Shown here: positions 51,868 through 62,146 of the stretch, piece by piece
How positions within the stretch are numbered: the first letter of the stretch is position 1
How the letters are laid out: every line of letters begins with the position of its first letter
From: Williamsia maris
GTDB lineage: Bacteria > Actinomycetota > Actinomycetes > Mycobacteriales > Mycobacteriaceae
DNA length: 64,000 bases
NCBI RefSeq assembly: GCF_024171815.1
Contig: NZ_JAMTCJ010000004.1
Location: 682,001 to 746,000 of the forward strand
Direction: 5' to 3'
Made by a program: the position numbers and the translations under genes
The notes under the pieces: generated by a model
What the model saw: only the letters and a program-made list of their open reading frames with translations
What the model was told of the DNA's origin: nothing
Databases searched by the model: none

Positions 51868-52421
51868 GTGTTTCCTTTCACGTTCTTCTCCAGCAGTCCG
51901 CACAGCTCGCGTTCGTCGGCACTGGGCCCTCCGAAGTCCACCTGCACCACCGCGGACGCGACATCGGCCAGGTCCACCCGGCGGACGTCGCTGCGTCCGC
52001 CGTGGGTGATCACCAGGTCGACGACCGTCTCGTCCTCGTTCAGTCGCCCGATGCGCCCCGCGACCTTCTCGGTCGGGGAATCGGCCGCGCCACCCGACGA
52101 GATCTGGGCGATGACCTTGCGGCCGTGGGCCCGTCGCCAGTGACGAGGCGCGGTCAGCGGACGGTCCACTCCCGGCGAGGTGACCTCGAGGGTGTAGGCC
52201 AGCGCTCCCAGGATCGGCTGGGGGGCGTCGTCGACGACAGCGGAGATCTCGCGACTCAGGTCGGCCAACACGTCGAGCTCGGTCCCGTTGTCGCGATCGA
52301 CCAGGATGCGGACCACACTGCGGTCGCCGGATCGGTGGACGATGACCTCTTCGAGGTCGAAACCCTGCGCGTGCACGACGGGTGAGATCAGGACGGTGAT
52401 CGCCTCGGTGTCGCCGGACAT
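51864..52421 (-). CDS. rimP: Ribosome maturation factor RimP
   Basis: 185 residues. Two domains: an alpha-beta fold ([51 protein letters not shown]) and an SH3-like C-terminal half ([15 protein letters not shown]...). It assists 30S assembly through S12/S5. The ATG at 52421 has GAGGAGG upstream and is the first gene of the rimP-nusA-ylxR-infB operon, divergent from the lipoprotein gene over 206 bases that must hold its promoter. Confidence 0.95.
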   Translation of the reverse strand: MSGDTEAITVLISPVVHAQGFDLEEVIVHRSGDRSVVRILVDRDNGTELDVLADLSREISAVVDDAPQPILGALAYTLEVTSPGVDRPLTAPRHWRRAHGRKVIAQISSGGAADSPTEKVAGRIGRLNEDETVVDLVITHGGRSDVRRVDLADVASAVVQVDFGGPSADERELCGLLEKNVKGNT

Positions 52422-52627
52422 CTGGGCCTCCTCGTCTGTAGTTGTCTCACGGTGCTCACCGCGTGGGCGACCCGGCGATACCCGGATCCGCCCGCCGCGG
52501 GCCGCTGCGGTGCCCCAGGAGTTTACCCCCCGCACGGCGCCGATCCCGCCATCGGCGATCGGCCGCAGGCCGAGAACGGTGTCGCCTGGCGCGAACGACG
52601 CGGGCGCGCGGTGGCACTATTGCGGCT

Positions 52628-53236
52628 GTGACCATCGCGCAGCCACGTCCCGGGCCCACCGTCGCGGCCCATCCCCTCCGCCCGCGCATCGCGCGACCCA
52701 TCAGTCGCCGCTCGATGCTGGTGCGCACCGCAACCGTGACCGGCGGTCTCGCCGCGACCGGCACGGTTCTCGCGGCCTGCGGCAGCGGCTCGGGGATCAG
52801 TGAGTCGACCCGCATCGCCGAACAGCTCGCTCCGCTGTCGCTCACCGCGTCCGACGACGCGGCCGCGGCACGGACACTCGGCGCGCGCAATCCGGACCGG
52901 TCCGCTGCGCTGGCCGTGATCGCGTCCGAACGTGAGACGCACGCCACCACCATCAACGACGAGATCGCCCGGCTCGCGCCCGATCTCGCCCGCCCGAGTA
53001 CGTCCTCCGGGGTGGCGGCGGCCTCCGTGCCCGCCTCCGGCGCCACGCCGACATCGGGTGCACCCGCCGCACCCACCGAGCCCGCGGTCACGACCGTCGA
53101 CCAGCTGCGGGAACGACTGGCCTCGGCCGCGTCGTCGACCGGGGATCTGGCCGTGGGCATGAGCGGCTACCGCGCGGGGATGCTCGGCTCGATCGCCGCC
53201 GCATGCAACGCCCAGGTGGAGGTGCAGCTCGGATGA
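52628..53236 (+). CDS. Twin-arginine-type lipoprotein of unknown function
   Basis: 202 residues. A basic start with RPISRRSMLVRT precedes a hydrophobic GGLAATGTVLAAC whose final LAAC is a lipobox, so the mature protein is probably tethered to the outer face of the membrane through Cys; the RR motif suggests Tat export. The mature part is Ala/Thr/Ser-rich and helical, with spacing of Glu/His (ASERETHATTINDEIARLAP) suggestive of a helical bundle. The GTG at 52628 is the start; its stop overlaps the ferritin-like gene (ATGA). The same pair occurs beside proS in mycobacteria. No function is known to me. Confidence 0.78.
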   Translation: MTIAQPRPGPTVAAHPLRPRIARPISRRSMLVRTATVTGGLAATGTVLAACGSGSGISESTRIAEQLAPLSLTASDDAAAARTLGARNPDRSAALAVIASERETHATTINDEIARLAPDLARPSTSSGVAAASVPASGATPTSGAPAAPTEPAVTTVDQLRERLASAASSTGDLAVGMSGYRAGMLGSIAAACNAQVEVQLG

Positions 53237-53670
53237 GCACCGCCACCGACGGCCTGGGTGCCGCGATCGATTCCGAGAACGCCGCCGTGTTCGTCTACGG
53301 CGTGGCCGTGGCCTACGCCTCGACGACGCGGCGATCCGACATCGACGACTTCACCGCCGAACACCGTTCGCGCCGCGACGAACTCGAGGGTCTGATCGTC
53401 GCGGCCGGCGGTACCGCACCCGCATCCGCGCCGGGGTACGTCATCCCGGTGGCGGTCACCGACCCGATCACCGCGATCCGGGCCGTGCTGGTCGCCGAGG
53501 AGGACTGCGCGCGGGCGCACCGGTCACTGCTGGAGCGCGCCGACTCCGACCCGCAGCGCCGGGCCGGGCTGGGCGGGCTCACCGACAGCGCGCGCCGGGC
53601 GGCGGCGTGGCGCCTGGTCCTCCGGGTCTCCCCGTCCACCGTGGCGCTACCGGGTACCGGCAACCGCTGA
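53233..53670 (+). CDS. Ferritin-like domain protein (DUF4439)
   Basis: 145 residues, four-helix bundle character. Helix 1 [24 protein letters not shown], helix 2 [22 protein letters not shown] and helix 3 [24 protein letters not shown] provide E, ExxH and E residues like a ferritin/rubrerythrin-type di-metal site. No secretion signal of its own. It is coupled to the lipoprotein gene by ATGA, so the two probably work together, perhaps in metal or oxidant handling at the envelope. Its last 24 bases overlap the convergent proS gene. Confidence 0.75.
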   Translation: MSTATDGLGAAIDSENAAVFVYGVAVAYASTTRRSDIDDFTAEHRSRRDELEGLIVAAGGTAPASAPGYVIPVAVTDPITAIRAVLVAEEDCARAHRSLLERADSDPQRRAGLGGLTDSARRAAAWRLVLRVSPSTVALPGTGNR

Positions 53671-55383
53671 TCCGACGGCGTCGAGCCCGACCTCGGTGAC
53701 CTCACCGGTCGCACGGTCGCGCACCTCGACCAGTCCGTCGGCGAAACCACGGCCGACGACCACCACCGTGGGCATGCCCAGCAGTTCGGAGTCCTTGAAC
53801 TTAACGCCCGGCGACGCCTTGCGGTCGTCGAGCAGGACCGACAGACCGGAGGCGTCGAGGTTCTGCGCGATCTCCAGCGCACCGTCGGCCGCGCCGGCGT
53901 CCTTGTTCGCGATCACGACGTGAACGTCGAACGGCGCGACCGACTTCGGCCACGCCAGGCCCTTCTCGTCGAGGGTCTGCTCGGCGATGACCCCGACCAG
54001 GCGGGACACCCCGACCCCGTAGGACCCCTGGATGAGTCGGACCGGTTTCCCGTTCTCGCCGAGCACGTCGACGCCGAACGCGTCGGTGTACTTGGTGCCC
54101 AGGGCGAAGATGTGGCCGATCTCGATACCGCGGGCGGCCACCAGGGTGCCCTTGCCGTCGGGCGAGGGGTCGCCGTCGCGGACCTCGGCGGCCTCGATCG
54201 TGCCGTCGGCGACGAAGTCGCGGCCCGCGACCAGACCGACGACGTGCTTACCCGCCTCGTCGGCGCCGGTGATCCAGCTGGTGCCGTCGGCGACGCGCGG
54301 GTCGACGAGGTAGCGGGCGCCGTTGTGCAGCAGCCCGTTCGGGCCGATGTACCCCTTGACCAGGAACGGGTTGGCGTCGAAATCGGCCTGGTCGAGCAGC
54401 TCGACCGTGGCGGGTTCGAAGGATGCCTCGAGTCGCTTCATGTCCACGTCACGGTCACCGGGGATGCCGATCCCGATGATCTCGGTCTCCCCCGCCGGGT
54501 GGTGCACCTTGACCAGGATGTTCTTCAGGGTGTCGGCGGCGGTGACCGGATGGTCGAGGGCGGAGTTCGCCCAGTCGACGAGCGTCGCGATGGTGGGTGT
54601 CGATCCCGTCTCGTGCACGGTGGCGGCGGGCAGTCCGTCGGTCGGCACGGGCGCAGGCGCGGGCGTGAAGACCGCCTCCACGTTGGCCGCGTAACCCGAC
54701 TCGGTGGACCGGACGTAGGTGTCCTCGCCGTTGCTGCTCTCGGCCAGGAACTCCTCGGACGCGCTGCCGCCCATCGCACCCGACGTCGCAGCGACGATGA
54801 CGTAACGGATACCCAGGCGGGCGAAGATGCGCTGGTAGGCGTCGCGGTGGCTCGCGTAGGAGACCTTGGCGCCTGCGTCGTCGAGGTCGAACGAGTACGA
54901 GTCCTTCATGAGGAACTCCCGACCGCGGAGGATGCCCGCGCGGGGTCGCGCCTCGTCCCGGTACTTGTTCTGGATCTGGTACAGGGTGACGGGGAGATCC
55001 TTGTAGGAGGTGTACTCCCCCTTGACCAGCAGGGCGAACAGCTCCTCGTGGGTCGGTCCGAGCAGCATGTCCACGCCGCGACGGTCCTTGAGCCGGAAGA
55101 GGTCGTCGCCGTAGTCGGACCACCGATGGGTCACCTCGTACGGGTCACGCGGGAGCAGTGCGGGCAACGAGATCTCCTGGCCGCCCATGGCGTCCATCTC
55201 CTCGCGCACCACCGCCTCCACACGACGCAACACCTTGAGTCCCAGCGGCAACCAGCTGTAGACGCCGGGGGCGACGCGGCGGATGTAGCCGGCGCGCACC
55301 AACAGCTTGTGACTGGGCAGCTCGGCGTCCGCGGGATCGTCACGGAGAGTGCGGACGAACAGGTTCGACATGCGGGTGATCAC
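53647..55383 (-). CDS. proS: Prolyl-tRNA synthetase (bacterial type with editing insert)
   Basis: 578 residues; charges tRNA-Pro. Class II motifs include the [22 protein letters not shown] start, [42 protein letters not shown] (motif 2) and [21 protein letters not shown] (motif 3). The YbaK/INS editing domain (about 225-380) lies between them with [10 protein letters not shown] and [15 protein letters not shown]. The GTG at 55383 ([12 protein letters not shown] upstream) matches mycobacterial starts; TTG at 55392 and ATG at 55371 are alternatives. It overlaps the convergent ferritin-like gene by 24 bases. Confidence 0.96.
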   Translation of the reverse strand: MITRMSNLFVRTLRDDPADAELPSHKLLVRAGYIRRVAPGVYSWLPLGLKVLRRVEAVVREEMDAMGGQEISLPALLPRDPYEVTHRWSDYGDDLFRLKDRRGVDMLLGPTHEELFALLVKGEYTSYKDLPVTLYQIQNKYRDEARPRAGILRGREFLMKDSYSFDLDDAGAKVSYASHRDAYQRIFARLGIRYVIVAATSGAMGGSASEEFLAESSNGEDTYVRSTESGYAANVEAVFTPAPAPVPTDGLPAATVHETGSTPTIATLVDWANSALDHPVTAADTLKNILVKVHHPAGETEIIGIGIPGDRDVDMKRLEASFEPATVELLDQADFDANPFLVKGYIGPNGLLHNGARYLVDPRVADGTSWITGADEAGKHVVGLVAGRDFVADGTIEAAEVRDGDPSPDGKGTLVAARGIEIGHIFALGTKYTDAFGVDVLGENGKPVRLIQGSYGVGVSRLVGVIAEQTLDEKGLAWPKSVAPFDVHVVIANKDAGAADGALEIAQNLDASGLSVLLDDRKASPGVKFKDSELLGMPTVVVVGRGFADGLVEVRDRATGEVTEVGLDAVGSAVAGTR

Positions 55384-55473
55384 GAACGCCAACCCTAGTG
55401 GTCGGCTGCCCTGTCGTCCCCCGCCGTCCCTCGGGTGGGGGCCGTGGGGACGGGCGCACTACCGTCAACGTCT

Positions 55474-56217
55474 GTGCTCATCGTTCTGCCGCCCTCGGAG
55501 ACCAAGTCCGACGGCGGGCGTGGCGCCCCGCTGGACCTGGCGACGCTGTCGTTCCCGTCACTGACGGCGGTCCGCGAGCGCATAGCGACGGCACTGGTGG
55601 AGTTGGCCGGTGACCCGGCCCGCAGCGCGACGGTCCTGGGTCTCGGTCAGCGGCAACTCGCCGAGGTCGACCGCAACGCGGCGCTGTGGACCTCGCCGAC
55701 CCGACCGGCCATCGAGCGGTACACCGGGGTGCTCTACGACGCCCTCGGCGTCGGGGGCCTGACCCGGGCGTCGCGCACCAAGGCCGACGAGCGGCTGGCG
55801 GTGGGATCCGCGCTGTTCGGGGTCGTGCGGGCCCGCGATCTGATCCCGGCCTACCGATTGTCGTCGGGATCGAAGCTGCCCGGGATGGGAACGCTGGCGG
55901 CGCAGTGGAAGCCGGATCTGACCGATGCTCTGGCCGACCTCGACGACGAGGTCGTGGTCGACCTGCGGTCGGGCGGCTACCGCGCGTTGGGTCCGATCCC
56001 CGGCGCCATGGACGTGACCGTGCTGACCGAGGCCGCAGACGGATCACGCAGCGTGGTCAGCCATTTCAACAAACATTACAAGGGTGTGATGGCGCGGTCG
56101 TTGGTGACGACCCGCAAGCGGGTCCGCGACATCGACTCGCTCGCCGCCGTGGTGTCCGACGGCGGTCAGCGCACCGAGATCGCCTCGGCGACCGAACTGG
56201 TCATCCTCACCGACTGA
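55474..56217 (+). CDS. yaaA: YaaA family peroxide stress protein (DUF328)
   Basis: 247 residues. VLIVLPPSETKSDGG at the start, RYTGVLYDALG, AVGSALFGVVRARDLIPAYRLSSGSKLP and SHFNKHYKGVMARSLV are the signature blocks of YaaA. In E. coli, YaaA lowers free iron and limits Fenton damage during peroxide stress and binds DNA. The GTG at 55474 is placed by homology; the ribosome site is weak. It is divergent from proS. Peroxide from the sarcosine and choline oxidases encoded in the window is one possible stress source, though no link is shown. Confidence 0.88.
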   Translation: MLIVLPPSETKSDGGRGAPLDLATLSFPSLTAVRERIATALVELAGDPARSATVLGLGQRQLAEVDRNAALWTSPTRPAIERYTGVLYDALGVGGLTRASRTKADERLAVGSALFGVVRARDLIPAYRLSSGSKLPGMGTLAAQWKPDLTDALADLDDEVVVDLRSGGYRALGPIPGAMDVTVLTEAADGSRSVVSHFNKHYKGVMARSLVTTRKRVRDIDSLAAVVSDGGQRTEIASATELVILTD

Positions 56218-56241
56218 GGTCGTCGCGGATGCGGGAGACGG

Positions 56242-57510
56242 TCAGGCCGAGACCCGGCCCAGGGACCCGGTCAGTGCGTCGAACGCGGCGACCTCGCCGA
56301 TCACGACGATCGCGGGCGGTCGGATGTCCTGCGCACGGGCTGTGTCGCCGGCCGTGGCGAGATCGGCGGTGACGCTCCGCTGGGTGGGCATCGACGCGTG
56401 CTCGATGATCGCCACCGGGGTCTGCGGGTCACGGCCGCCCTCGATGAGCGCGGCCGTGAACTCCTCGAGCCGCTCGACCGCCATCATCAGCACGATGGTG
56501 CCCCGCAGCCGAGCGAGGGCAGGCCAGTCGATGAGCGAGTCGGGGTGTCCGGGCCGCAGGTGACCGGAGACGATGACGACCTCGTGGGTCACCCCGCGGT
56601 GGGTCACCGGGATCCCGGCCGCGGCGGGGGCGGCGATGGCGCTGGTGATGCCGGGGACGACGGTCACCGCGACTCCGGCCTGTACGCACGCGGCCAGTTC
56701 CTCGAAACCGCGGCCATAGACATACGGGTCACCGCCCTTGAGACGGACCACGAACTTCCCGGCCCGCGCGTGGTCGATCAACGCCTGGTTGATCGCCTCC
56801 TGCTTCATGGCGCGGCCGTAGGGCACCTTCGCGGCGTCGATGATCTCCACCCACGGCGCCAACTCGGCGAGCAGCGCGGGCGGTGCGAGGCGGTCGGCGA
56901 CGACCACGTCGGCCGCGGCGAGGAGCCGGCGGCCACGGACGGTGATCAGTTCCGGATCGCCCGGGCCGCCGCCGACGAGCGCGACGCCGGCCGGATAGGT
57001 CCCCGGGACCGCGGTGCCCAGGGTCCCGTCGATGAGCCCCTGGCCGATCTCCGAGCGGATGCGGGCCGAACGTCGGTGGTCGCCCGAGGCGAGCACCCCG
57101 ATGTTGAGGCGGTCGTGCTGGATCGACGCCGGGGTGACGGCGCTGCCGTGGCGGGCGTCGTCGGCGCGGACGCAGAAGATCCGCCGACGCTCGGCCTCGG
57201 CGACCACCGCGGCGTTCACCTCGGCGTCGTCGGTGCAGGCGAGCGCGTACCAGGCGCCGTCGAGGTCACCGTCGCGGTAGGCGCGGCGCTCGACGGTGAT
57301 GCCGGGGAACGACTCGACGGTCGGCGTCGGGTCGATCGCGATGACGTGGATGTCGGCGCCACTGGCCGAGAGGGTGCCGAGCCGACGCGTGACGACCGAT
57401 CCCCCGCCGATGAGGACGACACGTCGCCCCCGCAGGTCGAGGCCGACCAGGTAGTGGTCGTCGCCGGACCCGTCGGCCACGGCCGGGTCGTCAGGGGTGG
57501 GTGCGGACAT
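56242..57510 (-). CDS. cysG: Siroheme synthase-type fusion: precorrin-2 dehydrogenase + uroporphyrinogen-III methyltransferase
   Basis: 422 residues. An N-terminal NAD-binding domain (GRRVVLIGGGSVVTRRLGTL, about 28-47) corresponds to CysG-B precorrin-2 oxidase. The C-terminal SUMT domain (about 170-415) has ALVGGGPGDPELITVRGRRLL, ADVVVADRL, VRLKGGDPYVYGRGFEE and VVPGITSAIAAPAAAGIPVTHRG. It makes precorrin-2, the branch point to siroheme and B12. It has lost the extra sequence between domains typical of E. coli CysG. The first 20 bases overlap the cobB end. Co-transcribed with cobB-cobO. Confidence 0.92.
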   Translation of the reverse strand: MSAPTPDDPAVADGSGDDHYLVGLDLRGRRVVLIGGGSVVTRRLGTLSASGADIHVIAIDPTPTVESFPGITVERRAYRDGDLDGAWYALACTDDAEVNAAVVAEAERRRIFCVRADDARHGSAVTPASIQHDRLNIGVLASGDHRRSARIRSEIGQGLIDGTLGTAVPGTYPAGVALVGGGPGDPELITVRGRRLLAAADVVVADRLAPPALLAELAPWVEIIDAAKVPYGRAMKQEAINQALIDHARAGKFVVRLKGGDPYVYGRGFEELAACVQAGVAVTVVPGITSAIAAPAAAGIPVTHRGVTHEVVIVSGHLRPGHPDSLIDWPALARLRGTIVLMMAVERLEEFTAALIEGGRDPQTPVAIIEHASMPTQRSVTADLATAGDTARAQDIRPPAIVVIGEVAAFDALTGSLGRVSA

Positions 57511-58972
57511 GCGTAGACCGTACCGACGAGGTGTGTCCGGGGACCAATTCCGCCTCGCCGGTCACCGCGGCGGCGGAATCGACCAGTCGGACAACGGACT
57601 CGGGCGCACCCGCCGGGTGGGTGTGCAGGTAGGAGGCGTGCACCGACCCCGCGATGACACCGTCGGTCATCGACGTCCCGACACGTCGCCATCCCCAGGC
57701 GGCCTGTGCGGGCCCGATCGGCTCGACGACGCTGCGGTGGAACTCGTGTCCGGTGATCCGGGCGCCCGCGGTGAAGACCGTGGAGTCCGCGAGCGCGACG
57801 GCGTCGCGGTAGCCCAGCGTCAGCGACGGGCCGAAGTGCCCCCGAACCGGGAGCACGTCGGCCATGGTGTGGCCGTCGAGGTCACGGGCCAGATAGAGCA
57901 GGCCCGCGCACTCGGCGTGGATCGGTCGGCCCGCGTCGGCGTGCGCGCGGAGTTGGTCGAGCAGTCCGACGTTGGCGGCGAGGGTGTGCACGTGTTCCTC
58001 GGGGAACCCTCCACCGACGATGACCGCGTCGGACCCCTCGGGCAGGCCGTCCTGCAGCGGATCGAAGGCGACCACCTCGGCTCCGGCGGCTGCCAGCAGC
58101 TCGGCGTGCTCGGCGTAGCTGAAGGTGAACGCGGCGCCACCGGCCACCGCGACCCGGATGGGTCGTCGTGGCGCACGGACGTCGGCGCGGGCCCGCGCGA
58201 CGGCAACCTCCTCGGCGGCCGACCACACCGGCCCCAACATCGCCCGGCGGGCGCGGCCGGCGGCGACCACGGCGGGGAGATCGGCTGTGGCGGAGACCAG
58301 TTGGGCCATCGCGTCGACGGCGGTGCGCGCCGCTCCCCCGTGTTCGACGGCCGGGATCAGCCCGAGGTGGCGCGAGGGCACGACCAGTTCGGTGGCCCGG
58401 CCCAGCACGGCGAACACCGGCAGGCCGACGCGGTCGCACGCCTGTCGCAGCACGTGTTCGTGGCGGGGTGATCCCACGCGGTTGAGGATGACGCCGCAGA
58501 TGTCGACCGACGGGTCGAAGCTGCGCAGGCCGTGCAGGATCGCCGCCAGGGTCTGACTGTGTCCCGATGCATCGACGACGACGATGACCGGGGCGCCGAT
58601 GAGCGCCGCGACGTGCGCGGTGGATCCGAGTGCGGGGCCGGTACCCGTCCCGTCCAGATCGTCGTCGATGATCCTGCCGTCGAACAGGCCCATGACGCCC
58701 TCGACGACGGCGAAGTCGGCACCCGCGCACCCGGCGGCGAACAGCGGTGCGACGCGGTCGGGACCGACGAGGTTCGGGTCGAGATTGCGTCCGGGACGAC
58801 CGGCGGCGACCGCGTGGTAGCCGGGATCGATGAAGTCGGGGCCCACCTTGAACGGGGCCACCCGGTGTCCGGCACGTGAGAGCGCCCCGATCAGTCCGGT
58901 CGCGACGGTGGTCTTGCCGCTGCCCGATGCGGGCGCGGCGACGACCACGGTGGGGATCGCGGGTGTCACCAT
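57491..58972 (-). CDS. cobB: Cobyrinate/hydrogenobyrinate a,c-diamide synthase
   Basis: 493 residues. The N-terminal P-loop domain VVVAAPASGSGKTTVATGL (about 8-26), KVGPDFIDPGYH and VVEGVMGLFDG bind ATP; the C-terminal glutaminase domain has VIVGGGFPEEH and the catalytic cysteine in AECAGLLYLARD (about 355), ending with HASYLHTHPAG. It amidates the a and c side chains of the corrin ring. The ATG at 58972 overlaps the cobO stop by seven bases; GTG at 58969 is a possible start. It lies between cobO and cysG. Confidence 0.95.
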   Translation of the reverse strand: MVTPAIPTVVVAAPASGSGKTTVATGLIGALSRAGHRVAPFKVGPDFIDPGYHAVAAGRPGRNLDPNLVGPDRVAPLFAAGCAGADFAVVEGVMGLFDGRIIDDDLDGTGTGPALGSTAHVAALIGAPVIVVVDASGHSQTLAAILHGLRSFDPSVDICGVILNRVGSPRHEHVLRQACDRVGLPVFAVLGRATELVVPSRHLGLIPAVEHGGAARTAVDAMAQLVSATADLPAVVAAGRARRAMLGPVWSAAEEVAVARARADVRAPRRPIRVAVAGGAAFTFSYAEHAELLAAAGAEVVAFDPLQDGLPEGSDAVIVGGGFPEEHVHTLAANVGLLDQLRAHADAGRPIHAECAGLLYLARDLDGHTMADVLPVRGHFGPSLTLGYRDAVALADSTVFTAGARITGHEFHRSVVEPIGPAQAAWGWRRVGTSMTDGVIAGSVHASYLHTHPAGAPESVVRLVDSAAAVTGEAELVPGHTSSVRSTHVRTHP

Positions 58973-59580
58973 TCGATTCCCTTCTGTCCCTTGCGTCCTG
59001 CGTCCATCGGATGCTTGGTCTTGGTCATGTCGGTGACGAGGTCCGCGGCGGCGACGAGGCCCTCGGGCGCCCGCCGACCGGTGATGACGACGTGTTGTTT
59101 GCCGGGGCGTTCGGCGAGGGCGTCGAGGACCTCGTCGAGGTCGATCCAGCCCCAGCCGAGCGGGTAGGTGAACTCGTCGAGGACGTAGAAGTCGTGTGTC
59201 TCCGCACGGAGCCGGCGGGCGATCTCGGTCCACCCCTCGCGGGCCTGCTCGGCATGGTCGGTCTCGGCGTCGCCGTGCCGGATCCAGGACCAACCCGAGC
59301 CCATCTTGTGCCACTGCACCGGCCCGCCCTGTCCGGTCCGGTCGTGCAGCTCGCCGAGCGCGGTCATCGCGGTCTCCTCGCCGACCTTCCACTTGGCGTT
59401 CTTGACGAACTGGAACACGCCGATGTCGAGGCCGGCGTTCCAGGCGCGCATGGCCATGCCGAACGCGGCGGTCGACTTCCCCTTGCCGTCGCCGGTGTGG
59501 ACGGCGAGCAGCGCACTGTTGCGGCGTTGGCGGGTGGTCAGACCGTCGTCGGGTACGACGGCGGGAACTCCTTGCGGCAC
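58966..59580 (-). CDS. cobO: Cob(I)yrinic acid a,c-diamide adenosyltransferase
   Basis: 204 residues. Adds the adenosyl group to cobalt. P-loop LLAVHTGDGKGKSTAAFG (about 25-42), then VFQFVKNAKWKVGEE, MGSGWSW, FYVLDEFTYPLGWGWID and HVVITGRRAPEGLVAAADLVTDM, the standard CobO/BtuR layout. The GTG at 59580 has AGGAG eight bases upstream. It is followed by cobB with overlap, and preceded 46 bases upstream by the chelatase gene. Confidence 0.95.
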   Translation of the reverse strand: MPQGVPAVVPDDGLTTRQRRNSALLAVHTGDGKGKSTAAFGMAMRAWNAGLDIGVFQFVKNAKWKVGEETAMTALGELHDRTGQGGPVQWHKMGSGWSWIRHGDAETDHAEQAREGWTEIARRLRAETHDFYVLDEFTYPLGWGWIDLDEVLDALAERPGKQHVVITGRRAPEGLVAAADLVTDMTKTKHPMDAGRKGQKGIEW

Positions 59581-59626
59581 AGTCGTACTCCTCTCGATAG
59601 GTGTCCGGTCGTGAACTGCGGCGTGG

Positions 59627-61666
59627 TCAGGCCGCGGCCCGGACGGCGCCGGTCACGGCGTCTGCGGTGATCTCGTCGATCGCCACGTAGCCGCCACCGA
59701 GGTGTCCGGCCAGCGTACGGGCCAGGCCGAGACGGATCATGCCCTGCTCGCAGTCGACGACCACGCTGTCGACACCGCGGGTGCGCAGGCGGGCGGCGGC
59801 GGATGCGGAGCGTCCGACCGCGTCGGGACCGCTGGTGGCGCGGCCGTCGGTCAGGACCACGACCAACGGCCGGCGGCGAGGGTCGGTGTGTCGGGCACGT
59901 TCGACCAGTGCGGTGGCCTCGATCAGCCCCTCGGCCAGCGGGGTTCGGCCGCCGGTGGCCACCCCGGACAGGCCTCGCAGGGCGATGCTGACCGACCGGG
60001 TCGGCGGCACGACGACGGTGGCGCTCGACCCGCGGAGCACCACCACCGCGACGCGGTCGCGTCGCTGGTAGGAATCGCGTAGCAGTGCCGCGCACGCGCC
60101 GCTGACCGCGTCGAGTCGCCGACGTGCGGTCATCGACCCGGACAGGTCGACGGTGAACACCACCAGGTTGCCCTCACGACCGATGCGCACCGCTCCCCGC
60201 AGGTCCGCGGGCGTCACCCGCAGTCGTGGCCCGCCGCCGCGCTCACCGTGGCCGGCCGCTGCGGCCAGAACGGTGGCGTGCAGGTGGACACCGGAACCGT
60301 CGACCGACGTGGTCGATCCGACGGTGTGCCCGCGTCGGCTGCGTGCCGGGGAACGCCGACCGGGGTCGCCGTCACCGACGCCGGAGACCCGCAGGGTGCG
60401 GGTGACCGAGGCGGTCTGCGACAGGGCGAGGTTCGACGGCGATGGCCCGACCGGGATCGGGTCACGCCGCGAGTCCGCGTCGTCGGTGGGTGACGGGTCG
60501 GCCGAGCGGGCGGGTCCGTCGGCGGGCGACGAGCTCTCCGGGGCAGGCGATCCCGATCCCGGATCGTCGTCGGGACCGGGGTCGGTCGGGTCGTCGTCGG
60601 GGTCCCGACCGCCGTCATCGGGATCCGTCGGCCCACCACTGTCCCCGTCTGTGTCGCCGTCGCCGTCGTCGCGGTCGGTGTCCTGCTGGGCCGATTCGGC
60701 TGCGGAGTCCATGGCCGAGTCGAGGTCGTCGCGGCTCATGTCGGTGTCGTCGAAGGGATCTCGGCGGCGGCGATGCGGCAACGCGAGTTCCGCGGCGGCC
60801 CGGACGTCGGTCTCGTCGACCTCGTCGGCTCCGCGCCACGCGGCGTGGGCGCGGGCGGTGCGGGCGACGACGATGTCGCCACGCAGGCCGTCCACGTCGA
60901 GCTGGGTGCAGATGGCGGCGATGCGACGCATCTCCGACGTGGGCAGACGAACCGATCCGACGGCGGCCCGCGCGGTCGCGATCGATGCGGCGATCGACTC
61001 GTCGGAGGTACGCCAGCGGTCGGCGAACGCGGTCGGGTCGGCGTCGTAGTCCATCCGACGGGTGATGACCTCGACCCGGTCGTCGACGTCACGGGGTGCG
61101 GTGACCGCGACGGTCAGTCCGAACCGGTCGAGCAGCTGTGGGCGCAGCTCACCCTCTTCCGGGTTCATCGTGCCCACGAGGACGAAGCGGGAGGCGTAGC
61201 TGCGCGACACCGAGTCACGTTCGACGGTCACCCGTCCCATGGCGGCGGCATCGAGCAGGACATCGACGAGATGGTCGGCGAGCAGGTTCACCTCGTCGAT
61301 GTAGAGCACGCCACCGTCGGCCGCCGACAGCAGCCCCGGCGTGAACGACGCGTCGCCGTCCCGCAGGACCTTCTGCACGTCGAGCGATCCGACGACGCGG
61401 TCCTCGGTGGCACCGATCGGGAGTTCGACGACGCGTCCGGCGGCGCCGGTCCGGTCGTCGGCGGGCAGCAGCGGCGCCAGTGCGCGCACGATCGTGGACT
61501 TGGCCGTGCCCTTCTCACCGCGGATGAGCACGCCACCGATCGACGGTGCGATCGCGCAGAGGATCAACGCGAGCTTGAGCGCGTCCTGACCAACCACCGC
61601 GGTGAACGGGTAGGGGGCGAGAGGACGGTCGGTGGGGTCGGGATCGGGGTGGGAGGAGTCGGTCAC
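59627..61666 (-). CDS. Fused AAA+/VWA chelatase subunit (ChlI-ChlD type)
   Basis: 679 residues combining both accessory chelatase subunits. The N-terminal AAA+ ATPase has [17 protein letters not shown] (about 48-64), [25 protein letters not shown] and [21 protein letters not shown]. An acidic Asp/Pro/Ser-rich linker (about 345-420) follows, then a VWA domain with the MIDAS motif [12 protein letters not shown] (about 509) and [10 protein letters not shown]. This is the Mg-chelatase BchI/BchD architecture; no chlorophyll genes are present. Lying between cobO and a GNAT gene, it probably supports cobalt insertion with a CobN encoded elsewhere, or another metal chelation. The GTG at 61666 overlaps the GNAT stop. 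Confidence 0.88.
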   Translation of the reverse strand: MTDSSHPDPDPTDRPLAPYPFTAVVGQDALKLALILCAIAPSIGGVLIRGEKGTAKSTIVRALAPLLPADDRTGAAGRVVELPIGATEDRVVGSLDVQKVLRDGDASFTPGLLSAADGGVLYIDEVNLLADHLVDVLLDAAAMGRVTVERDSVSRSYASRFVLVGTMNPEEGELRPQLLDRFGLTVAVTAPRDVDDRVEVITRRMDYDADPTAFADRWRTSDESIAASIATARAAVGSVRLPTSEMRRIAAICTQLDVDGLRGDIVVARTARAHAAWRGADEVDETDVRAAAELALPHRRRRDPFDDTDMSRDDLDSAMDSAAESAQQDTDRDDGDGDTDGDSGGPTDPDDGGRDPDDDPTDPGPDDDPGSGSPAPESSSPADGPARSADPSPTDDADSRRDPIPVGPSPSNLALSQTASVTRTLRVSGVGDGDPGRRSPARSRRGHTVGSTTSVDGSGVHLHATVLAAAAGHGERGGGPRLRVTPADLRGAVRIGREGNLVVFTVDLSGSMTARRRLDAVSGACAALLRDSYQRRDRVAVVVLRGSSATVVVPPTRSVSIALRGLSGVATGGRTPLAEGLIEATALVERARHTDPRRRPLVVVLTDGRATSGPDAVGRSASAAARLRTRGVDSVVVDCEQGMIRLGLARTLAGHLGGGYVAIDEITADAVTGAVRAAA

Positions 61667-62133
61667 GAGGCCTGCCAGGGCTCCCCGCCGCCACGACGCA
61701 TCGGCACATGCGGGATCCCGTCGAGCAGGTACTCGGGCCCCTCGGGCGCGAAACCGTGCTTGGCGTACATGTCCACCAGGTACGTCTGCGCGTCGATGCG
61801 GCAGGCGTGCGACCCGACCTCGGCCAGAGCGGTCCGCAGCAGTCGGGTGGTGTGCCCCTGTCCGCGGTGTCCGCGTTCGGTGCACAGCCGCCCGATGCGG
61901 AAGGACTTGCCGTCGTCGTGCTCCTCGAGCAGACGCAAGGTGCAGACGACCTCGCCCTCCTGCTGCAGCCAGAGGTGACGGGTGTCCTGGTCGAGGTCCC
62001 GTCCGTCGAGTTCGGCGTAGGGACAGGACTGTTCGACGACGAACACGTCCACCCGCAACTTCAGGATCTTGTACATCAGAGCGGTGTCGAGGTCCTGGGC
62101 CCAACTCCGGTGCAGGGTCGCGGTGGCAGTCAT
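61663..62133 (-). CDS. GNAT acetyltransferase (ElaA-like)
   Basis: 156 residues. The ElaA-type GNAT fold: LYKILKLR-like [70 protein letters not shown] with the acetyl-CoA loop RxxGxG (RGHRGQG), and [29 protein letters not shown]. The substrate is unknown. The ATG at 62133 is the start; a longer open frame upstream would run into mqo. It is 14 bases after mqo and coupled to the chelatase gene (GTGA). Confidence 0.9.
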   Translation of the reverse strand: MTATATLHRSWAQDLDTALMYKILKLRVDVFVVEQSCPYAELDGRDLDQDTRHLWLQQEGEVVCTLRLLEEHDDGKSFRIGRLCTERGHRGQGHTTRLLRTALAEVGSHACRIDAQTYLVDMYAKHGFAPEGPEYLLDGIPHVPMRRGGGEPWQAS

Positions 62134-62146
62134 GTGGTTGTGACTA

